A stretch of DNA of 64,000 nucleotides from Microvirga flocculans ATCC BAA-817 (GTDB lineage Bacteria; Pseudomonadota; Alphaproteobacteria; Rhizobiales; Beijerinckiaceae): assembly GCF_000518665.1 (NCBI RefSeq), contig NZ_JAEA01000008.1:1-64000 (forward strand). Direction: 5' to 3'. The notes beneath the pieces are model-generated. The model saw only the letters and a list, made by a program, of their open reading frames with translations, was not told the DNA's origin and did not search any database. Shown piece after piece: positions 1 through 8,692 of this stretch; positions within the stretch are counted from its first letter, which is position 1; the number at the start of each line of letters is the position of its first letter. Both the position numbers and the translations under genes were made by a program.

Positions 1-308
1 TGGAGACCCAGCTGGCTCCGACCCTGTCGCACGGCGACGTCGTGATCCTCGACAATCTTCCGGCACACAAGAGTGCGAAAGCCGAGATGGCCGTCCGGGC
101 CCGTGGCGCGTGGCTCCTGTTTCTGCCGCCCTACAGTCCGGACTTGAATCCGATTGAGCAGGTCTTCTCGCAGATCAAAGCGCACTTGCGCAAAGCCGAA
201 GCCCGAACCATCGAGGCACTCTGGCGCGCCATCGGCGACATCTGCGATCTCGTGAAGCCTGAGGCGTGCCGCAACTACTTTACCGCCGCCGGATATGGAT
301 TCGTTTGA
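1..308 (+). CDS. IS630-family transposase, C-terminal fragment (cut by window edge)
   Basis: The reading frame is open from the window edge (codons in phase from base 3) to the TGA at 306-308, so only about the last 100 residues are present. Two hallmarks of the IS630/Tc1 DDE integrase fold are visible: the second catalytic Asp in ILDNLPAHK, and [15 protein letters not shown], which holds the catalytic Glu. The protein would cut and rejoin element ends in the nucleus-free cytoplasm of the host. Whether the copy is intact cannot be judged without the upstream sequence. The next gene starts about 190 bp away on the other strand, and I did not find a convincing terminal inverted repeat in that gap. 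Confidence 0.85.
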   Translation, partial: ETQLAPTLSHGDVVILDNLPAHKSAKAEMAVRARGAWLLFLPPYSPDLNPIEQVFSQIKAHLRKAEARTIEALWRAIGDICDLVKPEACRNYFTAAGYGFV

Positions 309-497
309 ATGACCGCCGCTCTAGCCTCGCGGGTCCGGTTGCTTCATCGGCCGGGGCGCTCCCGGTTTCAAGGGTCCGAATCTGTCCTGCCCTATGGTTT
401 TCAACCAGCGCTCGCGATGCCGTAGAGGCATGGCAAATGCGCCGCGAGGCGGCGGTACAGGGTGAAGAGGAATGCCTCGGCGACAGAGGGGGCAATT

Positions 498-1280
498 CTA
501 AAGGGTGTAACGCAGCGCCTCGCTGGCCGTCGTCAGAACGGGCAGGAACCGCTCCTTCATCTCCTCCGCCGAGACGCGTCCGGCCTGAGCGCTGAGGTTC
601 AGCGCAATCGTCACCTGACCGTCCTTCTGGATGACCGGGACTGCGATGGACCGCAAGCCGAACTCGAGTTCCTCATTGACGAGGGCATAGCCCTGGGAGC
701 GGGTTTTCTCGAGCAGGGCGCGAAATGCGGCCTTGTCGGTCACGGTCTTCGGTGTCCGCGCTTCGAGGCGGACGCGCTGGAGATAAGCGTCAATCACATC
801 CTCGGGCTGAAAGGCAAGGATAGCACGCCCCAAAGATGTGCAATAGGCAGGGAGGCGGCTTCCGACACCGAGGCCGATGGACATGATTCGGCGCGTTGCG
901 GACCGGGCGATGTAGACGATGTCGTCCCCGTCCAGGATCGCAGCCGAGCTGGACTCGCCCGTTTCCTCCGAGACCCTTTCCAGGAAGGGCTGCACCCGGG
1001 ACGGCAAGGATGCGGACGAGAGATAGGCATAACCCAGCCGCAGGATCCGAGGATTCAGTGTGAAGTATCGTCCATCGAAATTCGCATAATTCAACCTGGT
1101 GAGAGTCAGAAGGTAGCGCCGGGCTGCCGCGCGGGTGATCCCGGTCAGCTTGGCGACATCCGACAGGGTCAGACGCGGACGGCTCGCATCGAAGGCCTCG
1201 ATCACGAGCAGGCCTTTTTCGAGACTTGCCACGAAGTCCTTGTCCGCATTGGCTGTCGCCGCACTTTCCTGCTCATCCAT
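498..1280 (-). CDS. IclR-family regulator of the pca/pob cluster (PcaR/PcaU/PobR type)
   Basis: A 260-residue IclR-family regulator. An N-terminal winged helix-turn-helix (about residues 15-75, with LTLSDVAKLTGITRAAARRY) is followed by the ligand-binding IclR domain ending near the C-terminus. The ATG at 1280 is chosen because GGAGAGA lies just upstream. The frame stays open 34 codons further, but that extension crosses the divergent promoter region. The family includes PcaR, PcaU and PobR, which respond to 3-oxoadipate, protocatechuate or 4-hydroxybenzoate and usually activate catabolic operons. It is divergent from the aromatic-acid importer and pca genes, so control of that operon is a strong inference. 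The effector is unknown. Confidence 0.88.
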   Translation of the reverse strand: MDEQESAATANADKDFVASLEKGLLVIEAFDASRPRLTLSDVAKLTGITRAAARRYLLTLTRLNYANFDGRYFTLNPRILRLGYAYLSSASLPSRVQPFLERVSEETGESSSAAILDGDDIVYIARSATRRIMSIGLGVGSRLPAYCTSLGRAILAFQPEDVIDAYLQRVRLEARTPKTVTDKAAFRALLEKTRSQGYALVNEELEFGLRSIAVPVIQKDGQVTIALNLSAQAGRVSAEEMKERFLPVLTTASEALRYTL

Positions 1281-1367
1281 ACTTCTCTCCAAGCGGCGGT
1301 CGCTGAACTTTGGTAGCCTTGACACCGCTGGGTCGTATCGTACTACATGTGCGATATAGCTTTCAAT

Positions 1368-1382
1368 GTGCGCAAAGCGCAC
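1368..1382. promoter_or_regulatory. Perfect inverted repeat, candidate IclR operator
   Basis: GTGCGC-AAA-GCGCAC is a perfect 6-bp inverted repeat with a 3-base spacer. It lies between the divergent IclR gene and the importer/pca operon. A TTGACA hexamer sits upstream at 1319-1324, though no good -10 partner is evident. Its position suits an IclR-dimer site, but the binding partner is inferred. Confidence 0.45.
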
Positions 1383-1457
1383 GAAAGGCTAGACAATAGG
1401 ATGAAATGACCGCGATCCACGACCAAGATCGGGGCAATTCAGAGGGAGGAAACGGGA

Positions 1458-2639
1458 ATGAAAGCCGCTAAGAGAATTCTAGGTGTTGCTGTCGGCGCCC
1501 TCATGCTGGGCGCGTCCTCCGTTGCCGCTGATACGATCAAGGTCGGCATCATCGGTCCATTTTCCGGCCCCTTTGCCCTCCAAGGGAAAAACTTCCAGGC
1601 CGGGGTCGAGGCCTATATGGCGCTCAACGGCAAATCCGTGAAAGGGCACGATATCGAGGTCATCTACCGCGACCTTCCGGCGGCCAATCCGGCGCAGTCG
1701 CGCGCCCTGGCGCAGGAGCTGGTGGTGAAGGAGAAGGTCCAGTACCTCGGCGGCGTCTATTTCACCCCTGACGCCATGGCGATCACCCCTCTGCTGACGC
1801 AGGCGAATACGCCTCTCGTGATCTTCAATGCCGCGACCTCCGCCATCATGACCCAGTCGCCCCTGGTGGTGCGCACCTCCTTCACGACGGCGCAGACGAC
1901 GACCCCGCTGGGGAAGATCGCTGCCGAGAGAGGGGTAAAGAAAGTGATCTCGGCGGTCAGCGATTACGGTCCTGGTGTCGATGCCGAAGTCGCTTTCAAG
2001 AAAGCCTTCGAGGCCGCCGGCGGGAAGGTGGTCGAGGCCATCCGGATGCCACTGAACACGAATGATTTCAGCCCGATCATGCAGCGCGTGCGCGATTCCG
2101 GTGCCGATGCCGTGTTTGCCTTCCTCCCCTCGGGGCCGACGACTCTCGGCTTCGTGAAGGCTTACAACGAAACGGGCCTGAAGCAGGCCGGCATCAAGTT
2201 CTTCGCTCCGGGCGACCTGACGCAGGAATCCGATCTGCCTGCCCTCGGTGACGCCGCCGTGGGGCTTTTGACGACCTTCCACTACGCCGTCTCTCATGAC
2301 TCTCCTGAAAACAAGCGTTTCGTTGAAGCTGCCACGAAGGCGATCGGCAGCGCCGATCAGCTCTCGTTCCCTGCCGTCGGCGCCTATGACGGGATGCATG
2401 TCATCTACAAGATGATCGAGGCGACGGAGGGCAAGCAGGATGCGCAGAAGGCGGTCGATGCCGTGAAGGGGTTGTCCTGGACCAGCCCGCGCGGGCCCGT
2501 CAGCATCGATTCCGAAACGCGCCATATCACGGAGAACATTTATCTTCGTGAGGTCGTGAAGGGCCCGGATGGGAAAACCTACAACAAGGAAATCCAGACC
2601 TTCCCGAACCAGAAGGATCCAGGTCTCGCGACCCAGTAA
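1458..2639 (+). CDS. Branched-chain-type ABC transporter substrate-binding protein (aromatic acid uptake?)
   Basis: A 393-residue periplasmic type-1 binding protein of the LivK/leucine-binding family. A signal peptide (positively charged MKAAKRI, then a hydrophobic stretch ending ASSVAAD, about residues 1-25) precedes the mature start TIKVGIIGPFSGPFA. A GAGGAAAC ribosome site lies just before the ATG. It is the first gene of the + strand block and is followed by two Liv-type permeases, two Liv-type ATPases and the whole protocatechuate pathway. From this context the ligand is more likely 4-hydroxybenzoate, protocatechuate or a related aromatic acid than an amino acid. That specificity is inference, as sequence alone cannot tell. 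Confidence 0.88.
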   Translation: MKAAKRILGVAVGALMLGASSVAADTIKVGIIGPFSGPFALQGKNFQAGVEAYMALNGKSVKGHDIEVIYRDLPAANPAQSRALAQELVVKEKVQYLGGVYFTPDAMAITPLLTQANTPLVIFNAATSAIMTQSPLVVRTSFTTAQTTTPLGKIAAERGVKKVISAVSDYGPGVDAEVAFKKAFEAAGGKVVEAIRMPLNTNDFSPIMQRVRDSGADAVFAFLPSGPTTLGFVKAYNETGLKQAGIKFFAPGDLTQESDLPALGDAAVGLLTTFHYAVSHDSPENKRFVEAATKAIGSADQLSFPAVGAYDGMHVIYKMIEATEGKQDAQKAVDAVKGLSWTSPRGPVSIDSETRHITENIYLREVVKGPDGKTYNKEIQTFPNQKDPGLATQ

Positions 2640-2665
2640 CCGAGACGTCACGTGATTTGTAAGGA

Positions 2666-2689
2666 GACGCGGGCCGCCTGACCCGCGTC
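2666..2689 (+). promoter_or_regulatory. Intercistronic hairpin between binding protein and permease genes
   Basis: GACGCGGG at 2666-2673 and CCCGCGTC at 2682-2689 form a perfect 8-bp stem with an 8-base loop. It lies in the 85-bp gap after the binding-protein gene. No T-run follows. Such stems often stabilise the upstream message so that the binding protein is made in excess over the permeases; that role is inferred. Confidence 0.5.
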
Positions 2690-2724
2690 CTGCATCCAGC
2701 GGAAAGCCAGCGACCGAACCCCTT

Positions 2725-3588
2725 ATGCAGACCATCCTCAGCATAGCGATCGATGCCCTTGCTTACGGCATGGCTCTCTTCATCATCTGCATCGGCCTGT
2801 CGCTCACGATGGGCCTGATGCGGGTGGTGAACCTCGCCCATGGCGCCTTCGCGATGATCGCAGGCTATATCGCCTCCTATGCTGCCCGGGATCTCGGCCT
2901 GGGCTATGCCGCCGCCATCCTTCTCGCCATCCTCGGCACCATCGTCATCTCGATCCCTTTGGAGCGTCTCCTCTATCGCCGGATCTATGGAAGCACGGAG
3001 CTGACGCAGGTGCTGATGACGATCGGCATCACCTTCTGCGTGATCGGCATCACGAATTACTTCTTCGGGCCGACGCTGAAGACCATCCCCTTGCCCGGCA
3101 GCCTGAGCCAGCCGGTCGATGTGGGCTTCCGGACCATAGCGGCGCACAGGCTCTTCGTGATCGCTTGCGGCCTTCTCGTGGCGGGAGGGCTCTGGTTCCT
3201 GATCGAGAAGACATCCTTCGGCATCAAGCTGCGGGCCACGGTCGACAATGCAGCCATGGCGGACGCCCTCGGTGTACGCACACAGGCTGTCTATGCGATC
3301 AGCTTTACCGTCGCCGTCGGGCTGGCTGCCCTGGGGGGAGTCGTCGGAGCAGAGTTCCTGCCCATCGAGCCCTATTACGCCCTGCGCTATATGGTGACCT
3401 TCCTGGTGGTGGTCTCCGTGGGCGGCGCCGGATCGATCCTTGGCGCCGTCGCCGCCTGTCTCCTGCTAGGAGCCGTGGATACGACCGGGCGCTATCTCAT
3501 GCCCGATTTCGGAAACTTCTTCTTCTATGCCGCCGTGATCGCCATCGTCTGTGTGTTTCCGCGCGGGTTCTTCGGAAGGGCTGGGTAG
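2725..3588 (+). CDS. Branched-chain-type ABC transporter permease (LivH-like)
   Basis: A 287-residue integral inner-membrane permease of the LivH family. Several long hydrophobic segments run through the protein. The family's conserved region is seen as LTMGLMRVVNLAHGAFAMIAGY (about residues 28-49), and the C-terminal part has VSVGGAGSILGA, the segment that contacts the ATPase. It should pair with the LivM-like subunit starting two bases after its stop. No strong ribosome site precedes the ATG, so it may depend on read-through from the binding-protein gene. The substrate is inferred to be an aromatic acid from the operon. Confidence 0.87.
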   Translation: MQTILSIAIDALAYGMALFIICIGLSLTMGLMRVVNLAHGAFAMIAGYIASYAARDLGLGYAAAILLAILGTIVISIPLERLLYRRIYGSTELTQVLMTIGITFCVIGITNYFFGPTLKTIPLPGSLSQPVDVGFRTIAAHRLFVIACGLLVAGGLWFLIEKTSFGIKLRATVDNAAMADALGVRTQAVYAISFTVAVGLAALGGVVGAEFLPIEPYYALRYMVTFLVVVSVGGAGSILGAVAACLLLGAVDTTGRYLMPDFGNFFFYAAVIAIVCVFPRGFFGRAG

Positions 3589-3589
3589 C

Positions 3590-4606
3590 ATGCAGCTCAT
3601 CGCCCGAACGGAGAAGGTTGCGCGAGCGTCCTCGGCGGCAAGGTCGCGATGGATGCCGGACCTTGCCGGCATCGTCATCATCGCTGCCGTCGGCATGGCG
3701 GGTTACTGGCTCTTTCCGGACAATCTCGCGCTCTTGACCCGTATCGTGGCCGTGGCGCTCCTCGTTCTCTCGATCGATCTCGTCACCGGCTATTGCGGTG
3801 TGGCGACCCTCGGTCAGGCCGCTCTTTTTGGCGCAGGGGCCTATGCGGCGGGCATTGCCTGCGTGAACGGCATGACGGAACCGCTGACGCTCGTCCTGAT
3901 CGGAGCCGTCGCGGGAGCTGTGGCGGGCCTGCTCATGGGATCGGTGATGCTTCGGGCCCATGGACTGGCCCAGCTCGTCCTCTCCATCGCCATCGTGCAG
4001 CTCTTCCATGAGGCAGCGAACAAGGCATCGGCCTATACCGGCGGCAGTGACGGTCTTTCCGGGCTCATGGTGAGCCCGCTTTTCGGCGTCTTCGCGTTCG
4101 ATCTGTGGGGGAAGACGGCCTATCTCTTCGGACTTTCGCTTCTGGTTTTTGTCTTTATCGCTCTGAAATTCGTCGTTTCGTCGCCCTTCGGAATCCTCTG
4201 CCGGGGCATCAAGGAAGACCCGATCCGCGTGCGTGCCATGGGCGCTTTCGTTTTCCCGGTTCTCCTGAAGATGTTTGCGATCTCGGGCGCTGTTGCCGGC
4301 ATCGGCGGGGCTCTGGCGGCCATCTCCACACAGGTGGTCGGCCTCGACAGCGTCAGCTTCGAGCTATCCGCCAACGCGCTCGTCATGCTGGTCCTGGGAG
4401 GACTCGGCACGCTTTACGGCGCTCTGGCGGGAACCGTCATCTTCATGGGGTTCGAGCACATGGTTTCCGCCATCAACCCCTTCCACTGGATGACCATGGT
4501 CGGCGCGCTGCTGATCGGCGTCGTGCTCGCGGCTCCCAGCGGACTGAGCGGCCTTCTCGGAACGATCTCCAGAGCCACCACGCGTGGCAAGGGAGGGCGG
4601 GGATGA
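3590..4606 (+). CDS. Branched-chain-type ABC transporter permease (LivM-like)
   Basis: A 338-residue permease of the LivM family. Multiple hydrophobic segments are present, with the typical TGYCGVATLGQAALFGAGAY motif in the first third and LGGLGTLYGALAGT near the end. The ATG at 3590 begins just after the LivH-type stop codon at 3586-3588. An in-frame upstream start would overlap the previous gene by 38 bases and add an unlikely hydrophilic leader. The stop overlaps the next gene's start (ATGA), showing tight coupling with the ATPase. It forms the membrane heterodimer of the importer at the head of the pca block. Confidence 0.87.
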   Translation: MQLIARTEKVARASSAARSRWMPDLAGIVIIAAVGMAGYWLFPDNLALLTRIVAVALLVLSIDLVTGYCGVATLGQAALFGAGAYAAGIACVNGMTEPLTLVLIGAVAGAVAGLLMGSVMLRAHGLAQLVLSIAIVQLFHEAANKASAYTGGSDGLSGLMVSPLFGVFAFDLWGKTAYLFGLSLLVFVFIALKFVVSSPFGILCRGIKEDPIRVRAMGAFVFPVLLKMFAISGAVAGIGGALAAISTQVVGLDSVSFELSANALVMLVLGGLGTLYGALAGTVIFMGFEHMVSAINPFHWMTMVGALLIGVVLAAPSGLSGLLGTISRATTRGKGGRG

Positions 4607-5367
4607 GCCCACTCTTCCGCGTCGAAGGCTTGACCAAGAGTTTCGGCGGGCTTGCCGTGAGCCGAAACATTTCGCTCGCCATGAGCGAGGGGGAACGGTT
4701 GGCCCTCATCGGCCCGAACGGCGCCGGAAAAACCACCTTCGTCAATCTCGTGACAGGGCAGCTTCGGCCCAGTGCAGGCCGGGTCGTGCTCAACGGGGAG
4801 GACGTGACAGGTCTCGGCGCCGTCCAGCGGGTCCGAAAGGGACTGGTGCGCACTTTCCAGGTGACACGCCTCTTCTCGGACATGACCCCAGAAGAGCACG
4901 TCACCCTCACCGTTCTGCAGAGACAGGGCAGGGCCTCGCGCATCCTGGGCCGCTTCCATGGCCATTCGGAGGTGTCCGACGAAGTGGGGGCAATCCTCAG
5001 GACGCTCGGCCTGCTGGAGGTCGCACGGCGCAAGGTCGGCGAGATCGCCTACGGTCAGAGGCGATTGCTGGAGATCGCCATCGCCCTGGCCCTCCGGCCG
5101 AAGGTGCTGCTTCTCGACGAACCCGCCGCCGGCGTGCCCGCCGCCGATACGCCGAGGATCGAACAGGCGCTGGAAAGCCTCCCGCCGAGCCTCGCCGTCC
5201 TCATGATCGAGCACGACATGGACTTGGTCTTCCGCTTCGCTAGGCGCGTGGTCGTTCTGGCCTCCGGCGAGATCATTTTCGAAGGATTGCCGTCCGAGGT
5301 CGCCGCCGACGCAAAAGTCCGTGAAGCCTATCTGGGGAATTATGCCCATGCCCGCAGCGTCGCTTGA
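4603..5367 (+). CDS. Branched-chain-type ABC transporter ATP-binding protein (LivG-like)
   Basis: A 254-residue ATPase. Walker A is GPNGAGKTT near residue 37. The signature region has the LivG-style YGQRRLLEIA rather than canonical LSGGQ, and Walker B is VLLLDEPAAG with a downstream switch His in MIEHDMD. The ATG at 4603 overlaps the stop of the LivM-like gene (ATGA). The frame is open for a further 166 codons upstream, but that stretch is only the antiphase shadow of the permease. It works with the LivF-like partner as the cytoplasmic motor of the importer. Confidence 0.88.
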   Translation: MSPLFRVEGLTKSFGGLAVSRNISLAMSEGERLALIGPNGAGKTTFVNLVTGQLRPSAGRVVLNGEDVTGLGAVQRVRKGLVRTFQVTRLFSDMTPEEHVTLTVLQRQGRASRILGRFHGHSEVSDEVGAILRTLGLLEVARRKVGEIAYGQRRLLEIAIALALRPKVLLLDEPAAGVPAADTPRIEQALESLPPSLAVLMIEHDMDLVFRFARRVVVLASGEIIFEGLPSEVAADAKVREAYLGNYAHARSVA

Positions 5368-6064
5368 AGTTCGCGGATTGAGTGCGGGCTACGGCCCGAC
5401 CCTTGTGCTGGAGGATGTGTCCTTTTCAGTGCCTGCAGGCGCACGGCTGTCGATCCTGGGTCGCAACGGCATGGGCAAGACGACGCTGCTTTCGACCCTC
5501 ATGGGCCTGACCCGGCGCTATGGCGGCGAGATCCTCCTGAATGGCGCGAATGTAGCCTTGCTCAAGTCTTCCGAACGGGCCCGCAGAGGCATCGGCCTCG
5601 TGCCTCAGACGCGGGACATCTTCCGTTCGCTGACGGTTGAGGAAAACCTGATCGTCGGAGTGAAGGATCGGCCTCGCAGCGCCATTCAGGAAGCCTACGA
5701 TATGTTTCCCCGTCTCCGCGAGCGGCGCAACAATCTCGGATGGCAATTGTCCGGAGGCGAGCAGCAGATGCTCTCGACTGCGCGCACTATTCTGGGCCGG
5801 CCGTCGGTTCTCCTGCTCGACGAGCCCCTTGAAGGGCTGGCGCCCGTGATCTGCGACGAACTGATGGACGCGTTCACGCGGCTGGCGTCCGCTGGAGAGA
5901 TGACGATCCTCCTCGTCGAGCAGCGCCTGGAAAACGCCCTCGACTTCGCGGAATCCGTGCTGGTTCTGGAAAGGGGACGTATCGCCTGGCAGGGAACGAG
6001 CGAGGCTCTTCGGGCCGATGACGGGCTTGTCGAGCACTATATCGGCGTCGGCGCACTGCATTGA
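5342..6064 (+). CDS. Branched-chain-type ABC transporter ATP-binding protein (LivF-like)
   Basis: A 240-residue ATPase of the LivF group. Walker A is GRNGMGKTT, the Q-loop lies in GLVPQTRD, the signature is LSGGEQQML and Walker B is VLLLDEPLEGLAP. The start overlaps the LivG-like gene by about 26 bases. Two ATGs (5342 and 5348) fit, and GGGGAA a few bases upstream favours 5342, so the exact start is uncertain by two codons. With the preceding four genes it completes a five-component importer. The stop is followed 8 bases later by pcaD, so importer and catabolic enzymes very likely share a transcript. Confidence 0.88.
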   Translation: MPMPAASLEVRGLSAGYGPTLVLEDVSFSVPAGARLSILGRNGMGKTTLLSTLMGLTRRYGGEILLNGANVALLKSSERARRGIGLVPQTRDIFRSLTVEENLIVGVKDRPRSAIQEAYDMFPRLRERRNNLGWQLSGGEQQMLSTARTILGRPSVLLLDEPLEGLAPVICDELMDAFTRLASAGEMTILLVEQRLENALDFAESVLVLERGRIAWQGTSEALRADDGLVEHYIGVGALH

Positions 6065-6072
6065 GGTAGAGC

Positions 6073-6867
6073 ATGGCATTCGCACGCATCAACAATATCG
6101 TTCTGCATCACCAGGTGGTCGGTGCCTCGACAGGGCCTGCCCTTGTCTTCATCAACTCCCTCGGCAGCGATTTCCGCATCTGGCAGGCGGTCGTTCCGGC
6201 TTTCAGCGACCGCTACCGCGTCGTTCTCTACGACAAGCGCGGGCATGGCCTCTCGGATGCCCCTCCGGCCCCGTACCGGATGGACGATCATGTGGACGAT
6301 CTTCTCGGGCTGCTCGACAGCCTCGAAATCGAGAAGGCGGCCTTTGTCGGCTTATCGGTGGGCGGCATGATCGCGCAACGCCTGGCGGCGCACGCGCCGG
6401 AGCGTGTTCAGGCCATCGTTCTCTGCTGCACCGCGGCCAAGATCGGCACCGCCGAGCTTTGGGCGGAGCGGATGTCTGCAATTGAGAAGGACGGCATCGA
6501 GCCGATCACGGACAATATCCTCCAACGCTGGTTCACGCCTCGTTTCCGCGACACGAACCCCGTCGACGTGGCAGGCTGGCGCAACATGCTGGTCCGCACC
6601 CCGGTCAACGGCTATCTCGGAACCTGCGCGGCGATCAGCGAGACGGATATGACCGCCGATGCCGGGCGCATCCGCGTTCCGGCCCTGTGCATCGCCGGGG
6701 ACCAGGACGGATCGACCCCGGCTGAGGTCGTGCGCCATACGGCGGGACTCATTCCCGGTGCCCGTTTCGAACTGATCAAAGAATCCGGACACATTCCCTG
6801 TGTCGAAAAGCCGGTCACGCTGGCGCGGCTCATCAGCCAGCATCTTCAGGAGGCCGGATGTGTCTGA
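6073..6867 (+). CDS. pcaD: 3-oxoadipate enol-lactonase
   Basis: A 264-residue alpha/beta-hydrolase. It hydrolyses 3-oxoadipate enol-lactone to 3-oxoadipate, the last step specific to the protocatechuate branch before the CoA enzymes. The nucleophile is Ser95 in GLSVGG, the acid lies in the GDQDGS segment (about residues 210-212), and the catalytic His is His240 in SGHIPCVEKP. GSDFRIW near residue 31 marks the oxyanion region. Length and motifs match PcaD. It starts 8 bases after the ABC ATPase stop and overlaps pcaC by 8 bases. The neighbouring pcaC, pcaH and pcaG make the assignment firm against generic esterases. Confidence 0.93.
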   Translation: MAFARINNIVLHHQVVGASTGPALVFINSLGSDFRIWQAVVPAFSDRYRVVLYDKRGHGLSDAPPAPYRMDDHVDDLLGLLDSLEIEKAAFVGLSVGGMIAQRLAAHAPERVQAIVLCCTAAKIGTAELWAERMSAIEKDGIEPITDNILQRWFTPRFRDTNPVDVAGWRNMLVRTPVNGYLGTCAAISETDMTADAGRIRVPALCIAGDQDGSTPAEVVRHTAGLIPGARFELIKESGHIPCVEKPVTLARLISQHLQEAGCV

Positions 6868-7267
6868 AAAGGAACCGAGCGAGCGCTACAGGACGGGCAT
6901 GGCCGTCCGCCGTCAGGTGCTGGGCGACGCCCATGTGGACAGGGCGACGGCGCAGATGACGGAGTTCGATGCCGACTTCCAGACCTTCATCACCGAAGGA
7001 GCCTGGGGCTCCGTCTGGTCGAGGCCTGGATTGACGAGGCGCGAGCGCTCCATCCTCACCCTTGCGCTCCTGGCGGCGCTCGGTCAGGACGAGGAGGTCG
7101 CCATGCATGTCCGCGCCACGCGCAATACCGGCGCGACCAGGGATGACATCAAGGAGGCTCTGCTGCACGTGGCCGTCTATGCCGGCGTGCCGGCAGCCAA
7201 CCATGCCTTCAAGATCGTCAAGAAGACCTTCGCCGAAATGGAAGCCAATCCCGAGCCACAAGAATAA
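6860..7267 (+). CDS. pcaC: 4-carboxymuconolactone decarboxylase
   Basis: A 135-residue small helical protein of the carboxymuconolactone decarboxylase/AhpD fold. It converts 4-carboxymuconolactone to 3-oxoadipate enol-lactone. Visible family features are [13 protein letters not shown] near the start, the [18 protein letters not shown] segment and [19 protein letters not shown]. It starts at GTG 6860, because AGGAGG lies exactly 6 bases upstream and no in-frame ATG precedes it sensibly. The start sits inside the last codons of pcaD, so the two are translationally coupled. The length is normal for a stand-alone PcaC; some bacteria fuse it to PcaD (PcaL), but here they are separate. Confidence 0.93.
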   Translation: MSEKEPSERYRTGMAVRRQVLGDAHVDRATAQMTEFDADFQTFITEGAWGSVWSRPGLTRRERSILTLALLAALGQDEEVAMHVRATRNTGATRDDIKEALLHVAVYAGVPAANHAFKIVKKTFAEMEANPEPQE

Positions 7268-7283
7268 GAGGCTGGGTATTCGC

Positions 7284-7305
7284 GCGATGCCGGACCTGGC
7301 ATCGC
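7284..7305 (+). promoter_or_regulatory. Intercistronic hairpin between pcaC and pcaH
   Basis: GCGATGCC (7284-7291) and GGCATCGC (7298-7305) form a perfect 8-bp stem with a 6-base loop. It ends immediately before the AAGGGAGAG ribosome site of pcaH. No T-run follows, so it looks like an mRNA-stability or processing element rather than a terminator. Its function is inferred. Confidence 0.5.
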
Positions 7306-7319
7306 AAGGGAGAGCCACG

Positions 7320-8045
7320 ATGTCGGATCAGGGATCGTTCTATCAGCGGGATCGAAGCTGGCATCCTGCCGCCTTCACGCCGCAATACAAGACCTCGGTG
7401 CTGCGCTCACCGCAATATCCGTTGCTCTCGCTCGACAATACCGTTTCCGAAATGACCGGCCCGCGGTTCGGCCACGGCAAGATCGGCCCGCTCGACAACG
7501 ACCTGATCCGCAACTACGCCAAGACCGGAGATCCCATCGGACAGCGCATCATCGTCTATGGCCGGGTGCTCGACGAGAATGCGCGTCCCGTCCCCAGTGC
7601 GCTTCTCGAGTTCTGGCAGGCCAATGCGGGCGGCCGCTACCGGCACAAGAAGGAAACCTACCTTGCCGCCATCGATCCCAATTTCGGAGGCTGCGGGCGC
7701 ACCATCACCGACGAGGAAGGCCGCTACTGGTTCCGGACCATCAAGCCGGGCGCCTATCCCTGGCCCAATGGCGTCAACGACTGGCGTCCCGCGCACATCC
7801 ATTTCTCGATCTTCGGCCATGCCTTCGCCCAGCGCTTGATCACGCAGATGTATTTCGAGGGCGACCCGATGATCTGGCAATGCCCGATCGTCACGACCAT
7901 TCCCGACAAAGCGGCCGTCGAGCAACTGATCGCCGCTCTCGACCGGAACGGCACGCTGCCCATGGATGCCTTGGCCTACAAGTTCGACATCGTTCTGCGG
8001 GGCCGCCGCTCGACCATGTTCGAGAACCGGATGGAGGGGAACTGA
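7320..8045 (+). CDS. pcaH: Protocatechuate 3,4-dioxygenase beta subunit
   Basis: A 241-residue catalytic subunit of the intradiol dioxygenase, which opens protocatechuate to 3-carboxy-cis,cis-muconate using a non-haem Fe(III). The N-terminal PcaH domain starts around [14 protein letters not shown]. The iron ligands are readable: Tyr in GGRYRHK, Tyr in [10 protein letters not shown], and the two His of RPAHIHFS. The ATG at 7320 follows GGGAGAG at good spacing; the frame runs 86 codons further upstream, but that is a shadow of pcaC. The stop TGA overlaps the pcaG start (TGATG), which suits subunits needed in equal amounts. Confidence 0.95.
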   Translation: MSDQGSFYQRDRSWHPAAFTPQYKTSVLRSPQYPLLSLDNTVSEMTGPRFGHGKIGPLDNDLIRNYAKTGDPIGQRIIVYGRVLDENARPVPSALLEFWQANAGGRYRHKKETYLAAIDPNFGGCGRTITDEEGRYWFRTIKPGAYPWPNGVNDWRPAHIHFSIFGHAFAQRLITQMYFEGDPMIWQCPIVTTIPDKAAVEQLIAALDRNGTLPMDALAYKFDIVLRGRRSTMFENRMEGN

Positions 8046-8671
8046 TGGTTCAGAAGCTCCGGACCTTGAAGGAATCGCCTTCGCAGACGGCGGGTCCCTA
8101 CGTTCATATCGGCACCACGCCCAACTGGATCGGGATCACGGGCCTATGGGACGAGGACCTTGGCCGCATCGTCGCCTCTCCCGATGCCAGGGGCGAGCGG
8201 ATCGTCATCAAGGGGCATGTGCTCGATGGAAGCGGAACGCCCCTCAAGGACGCCCTGATCGAGATCTGGCAGGCGGATGCCAATGGGCTCTACAACAGCC
8301 CCGAGGAGAAGCGCGGGCAGGCCGACCCGAATGTCTCCGGCTGGGGACGCCAGCCCACGGACGGCGTCACGGGCGAATACCGCTTCGAGACGATCAAGCC
8401 CGGCCGCGTGTCGTATAGGGACGGTCGTCCGATGGCCCCCCACGTCACGTTCTGGATCGTCGCCCGCGGCATCAATGTCGGCCTGCATACGCGCATGTAT
8501 TTCGGGGACGAGGAGGCAGCCAATGCCGAATGTCCCGTGCTGGCACGCATCGAGCAAAAGCACAGGATCCAGACCCTCATCGCCTCGCGCGGAGAAGAGA
8601 ACGGTGTGCCGACCTACACCTTCGACATCCATCTTCAGGGCGAGAAGGAAACGGTATTCTTCGACATCTGA
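8045..8671 (+). CDS. pcaG: Protocatechuate 3,4-dioxygenase alpha subunit
   Basis: A 208-residue subunit of the same intradiol-dioxygenase fold as PcaH. Its conserved start PSQTAGPYVHIG and core LIEIWQADANGLYNSP match PcaG. The His pair of the beta subunit is absent: the equivalent segment reads APHVTFWI, as expected for the non-catalytic alpha subunit that shapes the substrate pocket. The ATG shares a base with the pcaH stop. Together they form the alpha-beta protomer of the cytoplasmic enzyme. Confidence 0.95.
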   Translation: MVQKLRTLKESPSQTAGPYVHIGTTPNWIGITGLWDEDLGRIVASPDARGERIVIKGHVLDGSGTPLKDALIEIWQADANGLYNSPEEKRGQADPNVSGWGRQPTDGVTGEYRFETIKPGRVSYRDGRPMAPHVTFWIVARGINVGLHTRMYFGDEEAANAECPVLARIEQKHRIQTLIASRGEENGVPTYTFDIHLQGEKETVFFDI

Positions 8672-8692
8672 CAGCTGATCCGAAAGCAGATC

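Noticed and set aside
1479-2744. 421-codon minus-strand open frame across the binding-protein gene
   Set aside because: It is the reverse-strand shadow of a well-supported gene in GC-rich DNA; the translation is rich in Arg, Asp and His with no family motif.
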